Assembly: GCA_023392035.1 (NCBI GenBank)
Contig: JAEVZY010000002.1
Coordinates: 1 to 5,986, forward strand
Direction: 5' to 3'
Length of the DNA: 5,986 bases
DNA from: Pseudomonadota bacterium
GTDB lineage: Bacteria > Pseudomonadota > Gammaproteobacteria > Burkholderiales > Burkholderiaceae_D
Shown in pieces: positions 1 to 5,986 of the stretch (the stretch's first letter is position 1; each line of letters begins with the position of its first letter). The position numbers were made by a program, and so were the translations under genes. A model generated the notes under the pieces. The model saw nothing but the letters and a program-made list of their open reading frames with translations. It was not told where the DNA came from and made no database searches.

Positions 1-1
1 C

Positions 2-106
2 ACTGATACTGTCGACCCTCTATCCCTGATACTCAGTCTGCAAGACAGCACGGATGATCGCGTATTGACCGCCTTGGACGAAGCGAAGGAGCAGCTGCCA
101 TGGTAA
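2..106 (+). CDS. C-terminal tail of an unidentified protein, possible AbiEi-like partner (partial, 5' end outside window)
   Basis: A reading frame is open from the first bases of the window to a TAA at 104-106, giving 34 visible residues that end in EAKEQLPW. It is too short to identify by motif. The main support that it is real is its junction with the next gene: the stop lies inside the next start region (ATGGTAA, with ATG at 100-102), a typical translationally coupled arrangement. The next gene looks AbiEii-like, and in such pairs the upstream gene usually encodes a DNA-binding or antitoxin-like partner (AbiEi type). By that logic this could be the C-terminus of the partner, but no domain is visible here and the assignment rests on context alone. 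The rest of the gene lies to the left of the window. Confidence 0.5.
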   Translation, partial: TDTVDPLSLILSLQDSTDDRVLTALDEAKEQLPW

Positions 107-526
107 GAGGGCTGACCCTGTTTCGCGATTGGTTCGCTGAGCACCGGAACCAGTACGTCCTGATCGGCGGCACCGCCGCCAGCTTGACGATGGAGGGTGG
201 AGGAAGCTCTTTCGTGGGTAGGCGAGGACCGCCTGATACCGCTCAAGGCTTTCGCTTGGCTGCAACTGACTGCCTCGCAAGAGCGGGGCGAAGCGGTCGA
301 TGCAAGAAACATCCGCAAGCATGCCAACGATATTCTGAGACTTTCGCAACTTCTCGCAGAAACCACCCACATCGAGGTACCGGCGAAGATTGCACACGAC
401 ATCAGCATGTTTTTGAGAGCAGTGAAATCCGAGGATTCGTGCGATCCCAAAGCAATCGGACTCAAGAACACCAGTCTCCAACAAATACTCGCTCGCATTG
501 CAGACGCCTATGGTTCCGAGCTTTGA
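100..526 (+). pseudogene. Remnant of AbiEii/AbiGii-family nucleotidyltransferase, internally deleted and frameshifted
   Basis: Two pieces of what looks like one protein lie in different frames. The first, from ATG 100, reads about 31 residues with YVLIGGTAASL at residues 19-29, the GG motif that opens nucleotidyltransferase folds of the AbiEii/AbiGii family. The second begins near 197 in the next frame and runs to the TGA at 524-526, about 109 residues. It contains DRLIPLKAFAWLQL and GEAVDARNIRKHANDILRL, which match the family's C-terminal part (conserved PLK, GExVD and KH segments). From memory of the family, intact members are about 200 residues or more, so roughly 60-75 residues are missing, including the acidic catalytic motif (a DLD-type sequence soon after GG). 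The joint lies near 193-198. The product should be inactive for nucleotidyl transfer. The family match is by pattern recognition only. The 109-residue piece could in principle be made from the GTG at 197. Confidence 0.68.
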
Positions 527-541
527 ACGCCGGCGTACAAT
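514..541 (+). promoter_or_regulatory. Possible sigma70-type promoter for xth
   Basis: TACAAT at 536-541 differs from the -10 consensus by one base and lies 30 bp before the xth ATG. A weak -35 candidate, TTCCGA at 514-519 (three of six consensus positions), sits 16 bp upstream of it and overlaps the end of the AbiEii-like remnant. Transcription would start near 548, giving a leader of only about 24 nt. The -10 is good and the -35 is poor, so this is a tentative call. Confidence 0.35.
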
Positions 542-571
542 GCGCCTCGCCTCTTTCTTCCCCGATTGCCG

Positions 572-1351
572 ATGAAACTCGCCACCTGGAACGTCAACTC
601 CCTCAAGATCCGCCTGCCGCAAGTCTTGCGCTGGCTGCAGGAAAGCCCGGTCGATATCCTCTGCTTGCAGGAGACCAAGCTGACGGACGACAAATTTCCG
701 GTGGCGGAAATCGAAGCGGCCGGTTTCCAGGTCGCCTTTGCCGGGCAGAAGACCTACAACGGTGTGGCCATCCTGTCGCGCTTTCCGATCTCGCACGTGG
801 TGGTCAACAATCCGCTGTTCCCGGACGAGCAGAAGCGCATCCTCGCCGCCACCATCGAGGGGATGCGCATCGTCTGTGCTTACATCCCCAACGGGCAGGC
901 AGTCGGCTCGGAGAAATACGAATACAAGCTGCGCTGGTTGGAAGCCCTGCACGATTTGATGGACGCCGAGCTGCGCGACAACCCGCAAACGGCGCTTCTG
1001 GGCGACTACAACATCGCGCCGGAAGATCGCGATGTGCACGATCCGGTGGCATGGGCGGGACAGGTCCTGTGTTCCGAGCCGGAGCGGGAAGCCTTCCGCC
1101 GCCTGCAGTCGCTGAGTTTCAAGGACAGCTTCCGGCTGTTCGAGCAGCCGGAAAAAACCTTCAGTTGGTGGGACTACCGCATGCTCGGATTTCGGCGCAA
1201 TGCCGGCCTGCGGATCGATCACATCCTGCTGTCCCCGGAATTGGCCGCGCGCTGCACCGCTTGCATGGTGGATCGAGCGCCGCGCAAATGGGAACAGCCG
1301 TCCGACCATGCGCCAGTGATCGCCACGCTGGACGCAGCGCCCAGCGCCTGA
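572..1351 (+). CDS. xth: Exodeoxyribonuclease III (AP endonuclease family)
   Basis: This 259-residue protein belongs to the ExoIII/APE1 endonuclease-exonuclease-phosphatase family. Such enzymes cut DNA 5' to abasic sites and remove nucleotides from 3' ends during base excision repair in the cytoplasm, using a divalent metal. The expected motifs appear in order: WNVNS with Asn7, LQETKL with metal-binding Glu34, YNGVAILSR at 62-70, CAYIPNG with Tyr104, LLGDYNIAP with Asp145 and Asn147, RIDHILLS with Asp216, and SDHAP with Asp245/His246. The length is normal for the family (about 250-270). I chose ATG 572 because the protein then begins MKLATWNVNS, the usual N-terminus; a TTG at 566 would add only two residues. 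No clear Shine-Dalgarno sequence precedes it. It is an intact single gene, and its stop lies 3 bp from the stop of the convergent SRPBCC gene. Confidence 0.95.
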   Translation: MKLATWNVNSLKIRLPQVLRWLQESPVDILCLQETKLTDDKFPVAEIEAAGFQVAFAGQKTYNGVAILSRFPISHVVVNNPLFPDEQKRILAATIEGMRIVCAYIPNGQAVGSEKYEYKLRWLEALHDLMDAELRDNPQTALLGDYNIAPEDRDVHDPVAWAGQVLCSEPEREAFRRLQSLSFKDSFRLFEQPEKTFSWWDYRMLGFRRNAGLRIDHILLSPELAARCTACMVDRAPRKWEQPSDHAPVIATLDAAPSA

Positions 1352-1354
1352 ACC

Positions 1355-1765
1355 TTATGGCGGCGACATGCCGCCGACTTCAAGCGCCTCTTTCAACTGC
1401 TGCAAATCGGTGTGTACCGCCGCCATGTCCTGCTGCAGGCGCTCGTCGGTCATGCCGGGCAGGCGAAACAGGGTGAACAAGACTTCGCTGCCGTTCTGAT
1501 TGGGCACCACGCGCAGGGGCACGAAGACTTCCAGCCCATCTTCCAGGCTCACCATGTGGTCAAGGATGCCCTCGGCCGGATTGCCGGTGAAACGAAAGCC
1601 GGCTTCGCCCTGCCCGGTATCGATGCGCCAGCCGGCGCCCTCGCGGCGCACGCTCTTGCACAGGCCGCCGGCCCAGCGCGGCAATTGATTGACATCGGCA
1701 ATGAAAGCGGCCACCTCGGCGGGCGGACGGTCGATGGAGACGGCAAGTGTAATGGACGGATGCAT
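1355..1765 (-). CDS. SRPBCC-fold (START/polyketide cyclase-like) protein
   Basis: The 136-residue protein starts with a beta-strand-like segment (ITLAVSIDRPPAEV) followed by a helix and AFIADVNQLPRWAGG. This is the standard opening of SRPBCC (Bet v1-like, polyketide cyclase/dehydrase) proteins, where a helix-grip fold makes a cavity for a hydrophobic ligand. Alternating strands follow (FRFTG, VFVPLRVVP, EVLFTLFRLPG), and a long C-terminal helix covers about residues 105-131 (TDERLQQDM to LKEALE), as expected. There is no signal peptide or membrane segment, so it is probably cytoplasmic. The ligand or reaction cannot be told from sequence. The start ATG lies 6 bp after the stop of the upstream small gene on the same strand, so the two are probably cotranscribed. 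The 3' end faces xth tail to tail. Confidence 0.82.
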   Translation of the reverse strand: MHPSITLAVSIDRPPAEVAAFIADVNQLPRWAGGLCKSVRREGAGWRIDTGQGEAGFRFTGNPAEGILDHMVSLEDGLEVFVPLRVVPNQNGSEVLFTLFRLPGMTDERLQQDMAAVHTDLQQLKEALEVGGMSPP

Positions 1766-1771
1766 GGCGAC

Positions 1772-2035
1772 TCAGCTCTCGCGTGAACGGCGCAACTGTT
1801 TCTCGAAGCTCTGGTCGAGCTTGGACACACGTTGCACTTTTTGCGGCCCGAGGCTGTTGACGAAGGCCACGAACTCGTTCATTTCCATGGGCTGGCACAG
1901 CTTGTGGTGGTGTCCGGCCTCGTCGATTTCCACCAAATGGAACAGGCCGTCGCCGCCGCGCACCATGGAATGGAACTTGTCGGGAAGACGTTGATTGAGC
2001 CGCTCGACGGCGGCGCTGGCTTTGGTCGTACGCAC
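1772..2035 (-). CDS. Small conserved-looking protein of unknown function (about 87 aa)
   Basis: I do not recognise a named family. With a GTG start at 2035 the protein has 87 residues, is soluble and charged, and lacks membrane or signal segments. Visible parts are an N-terminal helix-like stretch (RTTKASAAVERLNQRLPDKF), a strand-rich middle (GLFHLVEID) with a three-histidine turn (AGHHHKL, His42-44), a helix (MNEFVAFVNSLGP, 52-64) and a basic C-terminal helix ending in KQLRRSRES. The single CxxP (Cys47) is not a metal motif by itself. Longer starts up to an ATG at 2113 are possible, but they would read through the terminator hairpin, so I reject them. A shorter start at ATG 1966 (Met24) is possible but would drop a segment that looks coding. 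The stop lies 6 bp before the SRPBCC gene, suggesting an operon and perhaps a joint function. Confidence 0.68.
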   Translation of the reverse strand: MRTTKASAAVERLNQRLPDKFHSMVRGGDGLFHLVEIDEAGHHHKLCQPMEMNEFVAFVNSLGPQKVQRVSKLDQSFEKQLRRSRES

Positions 2036-2056
2036 GGGATGGAAGGTTCTCGAAAG

Positions 2057-2085
2057 AAAAAAAGCGCCCCCGGCTTCGGGGGCGC
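2057..2085 (-). terminator. Intrinsic terminator downstream of prpE
   Basis: Read on the minus strand, a 9-bp GC-rich perfect stem (GCGCCCCCG pairing with CGGGGGCGC) with a four-base AAGC loop is followed at once by seven T residues, then CTTT. This is a textbook rho-independent terminator. It lies about 110 bp past the prpE stop and points the same way, so it most likely ends the prp operon transcript. On the plus strand no T-run follows the stem, so it works in one direction only. It ends about 21 bp before the GTG of the next minus-strand gene, so it also lies in any leader of that gene that starts further upstream. Confidence 0.88.
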
Positions 2086-2138
2086 GAGAGGAACCCGCAA
2101 CAGTAGGACCCACCGCCCGCCGGGCATGATCCGCAGAA

Positions 2139-2162
2139 TGACGCGCAATTGCGAAGTCGTCA
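2139..2162. repeat. Nested inverted repeat in the prpE 3' intergenic region
   Basis: A perfect 10-bp palindrome, CGCAATTGCG, occupies 2144-2153. It is flanked by TGACG (2139-2143) and its reverse complement CGTCA (2158-2162), with four unpaired bases (AAGT) on the right side only. The rest of the 2086-2196 gap shows only a short GCCCGCCGGGC self-complementary stretch near 2115-2125 and an AT-rich TAAAAT on the minus strand at 2176-2181. It could be a protein-binding site, or a hairpin in the 3' untranslated RNA. No known operator is recognised. Confidence 0.4.
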
Positions 2163-2196
2163 AACTCCGCGGCGCATTTTACTGTTCCCGCTTTGC

Positions 2197-4107
<1,911 letters not shown>

Positions 4108-4114
4108 GTCTCCC

Positions 4115-4120
4115 CCTCCT
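4115..4120 (-). promoter_or_regulatory. Strong ribosome binding site of prpE
   Basis: AGGAGG lies 7 nt before the ATG at 4107 on the minus strand, within a purine run (CAGGAGGGGGAGAC). It supports that start and suggests prpE is translated independently rather than by coupling to prpF, whose stop is 57 bp away. Confidence 0.75.
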
Positions 4121-4164
4121 GTCTCGGATCCGGTCGGTGCCGGGTGGTTCGGGTATTGCGTATC

Positions 4165-5355
4165 TTAAAAGCTGTCGCCGGGCACGCGCACCCAGCCGTC
4201 CATCAAAACCCGTGCGCTGCGGCTCATGATGGCCTTGGTCACTGTCCATTCGCCCTTGAGCTGGCTGGCTTCGGCGCCCACGCGCAGGGTGCCCGAAGGA
4301 TGGCCGAAGCGCACCGCATTGCGCTGGCCGCCACCCGCCGCCAGGTTGACCAGGGTGCCGGGGATGGCGGCCGCGGTGGCGATCGCCACGGCGGCGGTGC
4401 CCATCATGGCATGGTGCAGTTTGCCCATGGACATGGCGCGCACCAGCAAGTCGATATCACGCGCATGCACTTCCTTGCCGCTGGAGGCGACATAGCTTTT
4501 CGCAGGTGCGACGAAGGCGATCTTGGGCGTGTGCTGGCGGCGCTGGGCTTCATCGACATTCTTGATCAAGCCCATGCGCATGGCGCCGAATGCGCGCAGG
4601 GTTTCGAACATGGCCAGCGCCTTGGGATCGCCATTGATGGCGTCCTGCAGCTCGGTGCCGGTATAGCCGATGGCCTCGGCATTGACGAAGATGGTGGGAA
4701 TGCCGGCATTGATCATGGTGGCATGCAGACGGCCCAGGCCGGGCACGTCCAGCTCATCCACCAGGTTCCCGGTCGGGAACATGGCGCCGCCGGCGCCCTC
4801 TTCCTCGGCCGCCGGGTCCATGAATTCCAACTGCACTTCGGCGGCGGGAAAGGTCACGCCATCCAGTTCGAAGTCGCCGGTCTCCTGCACCTGGCCGTCG
4901 GTGATGGGCACATGCGAAATGATGGTCTTGCCGATGTTGGCTTGCCAGATGCGCACGGTGGCGATGCCATCGCGCGGAATGCGCGCCGGATCGACCAGGC
5001 CATTGCTGATGGCAAACGGCCCCACCGCGGCCGACAGGTTGCCGCAATTGCCGCTCCAGTCGACAAAGGCGCTGTCGATCGACACTTGCCCAAACAGATA
5101 GTCCACATCGTGATCGGGCCGCGTGCTCTTGCTGAGGATGACCGTCTTGCTGGTGCTGGAGGTGGCGCCACCCATGCCGTCGATCTGCTTGGCATAGGGA
5201 TCGGGGCTGCCGATCACGCGCAACAGCAGCTTGTCGCGCGCCGGCCCCGGCTCGCGCGCGGCGCCGGGCAAGTCTTCCAGCTTGAAGAACACGCCCTTGC
5301 TGGTGCCGCCGCGCATATAGGTGGCGGGAATGCGGATCTGGGGAGAATGCTTCAT
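4165..5355 (-). CDS. prpF: 2-methylaconitate cis-trans isomerase PrpF
   Basis: This 396-residue protein belongs to the PrpF family (diaminopimelate-epimerase-like fold, two similar halves). It isomerises the 2-methylaconitate made by AcnD into the form that aconitase rehydrates to 2-methylisocitrate, so the AcnD/PrpF pair replaces PrpD in the 2-methylcitrate cycle. Sequence signs are the signature TYMRGGTSKG (12-21), GATSSTSKTVILS with Lys70, DWSGNCGN (99-106) with Cys104, and in the second half MMGTAAVAIATAAAIPG and RFGHPSGTLRVGA. Lys70 and Cys104 fit the active-site Lys and Cys described for the Shewanella enzyme (about 73 and 107, from memory). Length is normal. Two ATGs are possible, 5361 and 5355; I prefer 5355 because the AAAGGA ribosome site is well spaced for it and overlaps the other. 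It starts 14 bp after the acnD stop, clearly in the same operon. Confidence 0.95.
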   Translation of the reverse strand: MKHSPQIRIPATYMRGGTSKGVFFKLEDLPGAAREPGPARDKLLLRVIGSPDPYAKQIDGMGGATSSTSKTVILSKSTRPDHDVDYLFGQVSIDSAFVDWSGNCGNLSAAVGPFAISNGLVDPARIPRDGIATVRIWQANIGKTIISHVPITDGQVQETGDFELDGVTFPAAEVQLEFMDPAAEEEGAGGAMFPTGNLVDELDVPGLGRLHATMINAGIPTIFVNAEAIGYTGTELQDAINGDPKALAMFETLRAFGAMRMGLIKNVDEAQRRQHTPKIAFVAPAKSYVASSGKEVHARDIDLLVRAMSMGKLHHAMMGTAAVAIATAAAIPGTLVNLAAGGGQRNAVRFGHPSGTLRVGAEASQLKGEWTVTKAIMSRSARVLMDGWVRVPGDSF

Positions 5356-5360
5356 CGTCA

Positions 5361-5366
5361 TCCTTT
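5361..5366 (-). promoter_or_regulatory. Ribosome binding site deciding the prpF start
   Basis: AAAGGA on the minus strand lies 5 nt before the ATG at 5355. Its last base is the A of the alternative ATG at 5361, which would leave that start with no spacing. This favours a protein beginning MKHSPQ rather than MTMKHSPQ. Confidence 0.55.
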
Positions 5367-5369
5367 ACT

Positions 5370-5986
5370 TCAGGCGGCCTTGGCGTTAGAGGCCAGGAAG
5401 TCCTGGGCAAAGCGCTGCAGCACGCCGCCGGCTTCGTAGATCGACACTTCTTCGGCGGTATCCAGGCGGCAGGTGACCGGCACTTCCACCCGTTCGCCAT
5501 TCCTGCGATGGATCACCAGCGTCAGATCGGCACGCGGCTGGCGCTGGCCGATGACGTCATAGGTTTCGCTGCCATCCAGGTGCAGGGTCTGGCGATTGGT
5601 GCCGGGCTTGAATTCCAAGGGCAGCACGCCCATGCCGACCAGATTGGTGCGGTGGATGCGCTCGAAACCTTCTGCCACGATGGCTTCCACGCCGGCCAGG
5701 CGCACGCCCTTGGCGGCCCAGTCGCGCGAGGAACCCTGCCCATAATCAGCGCCGGCAATCACGATCAGGGGCTGGCGCCGCTGCATGTAGGTTTCAATCG
5801 CTTCCCACATGCGGGTGACCTTGCCTTCCGGCTCGATGCGCGCAAGCGATCCGGCTTTCACCTGTCCATCCACCACCACCATTTCATTTTTCAAGGTGGG
5901 ATTGGCGAAGGTGGCGCGCTGCGCCGTCAGATGGTCGCCGCGGTGGGTGGCGTAGGAATTGAAGTCTTCCTCCGGCAGGCCCATCT
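5370..5986 (-). CDS. acnD: 2-methylcitrate dehydratase AcnD, Fe-S dependent, C-terminal part (partial)
   Basis: The frame is open from the right edge of the window to a TGA at 5370-5372, giving the last 205 or so residues of an aconitase-family protein. Numbering from the first Met in view, YATHRGDHLTAQRATFANP (11-29) is the start of the swivel domain, with the Arg-Gly active-site segment. GADYGQGSSRDWAAKG (78-93) carries the SSR active-site residues, and RIHRTNLVGMGVLPLEF (109-125) is also conserved. AcnD is an iron-sulfur dehydratase acting on 2-methylcitrate; full-length members are about 860-870 residues, so roughly three quarters, including the cluster cysteines, lies to the right of the window. 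The QRATFANP wording and the prpF neighbour, only 14 bp downstream, favour AcnD over a housekeeping aconitase A. The Met at the edge is internal, not the start. Confidence 0.93.
   Translation of the reverse strand, partial: MGLPEEDFNSYATHRGDHLTAQRATFANPTLKNEMVVVDGQVKAGSLARIEPEGKVTRMWEAIETYMQRRQPLIVIAGADYGQGSSRDWAAKGVRLAGVEAIVAEGFERIHRTNLVGMGVLPLEFKPGTNRQTLHLDGSETYDVIGQRQPRADLTLVIHRRNGERVEVPVTCRLDTAEEVSIYEAGGVLQRFAQDFLASNAKAA

Noticed and set aside
20..1309. A minus-strand open frame of about 430 codons opposite xth
   Set aside because: It has no recognisable motif and lies over the well-conserved ExoIII gene and the AbiEii-like remnant on the other strand. It is a shadow frame.
2036..2113. 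N-terminal extension of the small unknown protein to ATG 2113
   Set aside because: It would translate the terminator hairpin and T-run. The sequence of this part looks non-coding, and a GTG at 2035 starts the protein-like part.
1879..2163. Minus-strand frame starting with TTG at 2163 with a WVLLLRVPL stretch, considered as a leader peptide for attenuation
   Set aside because: It does not stop before or at the terminator but runs on out of frame into the small gene, and the neighbouring genes are not branched-chain amino acid genes.
2086..2196. A tRNA or other known structured RNA in the prpE 3' gap
   Set aside because: No cloverleaf, T-loop GTTCGA or 3' CCA pattern could be found on either strand. 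Only short hairpins are visible.
4108..4164. A terminator or promoter between prpF and prpE
   Set aside because: There is only a four-pair CCGG/CCGG fold, with no T-run after it and no convincing -35/-10 pair, so the genes are most simply cotranscribed.

Overview
The window is GC-rich with closely packed genes. Its protein sequences suggest a betaproteobacterium, most likely of the Burkholderiales and perhaps Oxalobacteraceae-like. This placement is an inference from protein style, base composition and the acnD-prpF type of propionate operon; no rRNA or other taxonomic marker is present.

Left part (1-1351, + strand). The window opens with the last 34 codons of a gene that started upstream. 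Its stop overlaps the start of a second gene, which resembles the AbiEii/AbiGii nucleotidyltransferase (toxin-like) family. That second gene is broken: its first ~31 residues, including the GG motif, are joined in another frame to its last ~110 residues, and the middle with the catalytic acidic motif is missing. A short gap with a possible promoter follows, then an intact exodeoxyribonuclease III gene (xth).

Middle (1355-2196, - strand). A SRPBCC-fold protein converges on xth with only 3 bp between the stops. Just upstream of it on the same strand is a small uncharacterised protein (about 87 aa), 6 bp away, so the two probably form a small operon. The 161 bp between this pair and prpE hold a strong minus-strand intrinsic terminator and an imperfect palindrome. 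The terminator ends only about 21 bp before the small gene's likely start.

Right part (2197-5986, - strand). This is the 3' half of a 2-methylcitrate (propionate catabolism) operon in the order acnD (C-terminal part only) - prpF - prpE. PrpE activates propionate to propionyl-CoA. After methylcitrate synthase (not in view), the AcnD/PrpF pair replaces PrpD: AcnD dehydrates 2-methylcitrate and PrpF isomerises the resulting 2-methylaconitate. The hairpin at 2057-2085 probably ends this operon. I found no convincing new biological system. The best leads are the collapsed AbiE-like pair at the left edge and the terminator-bearing leader between prpE and the small gene.
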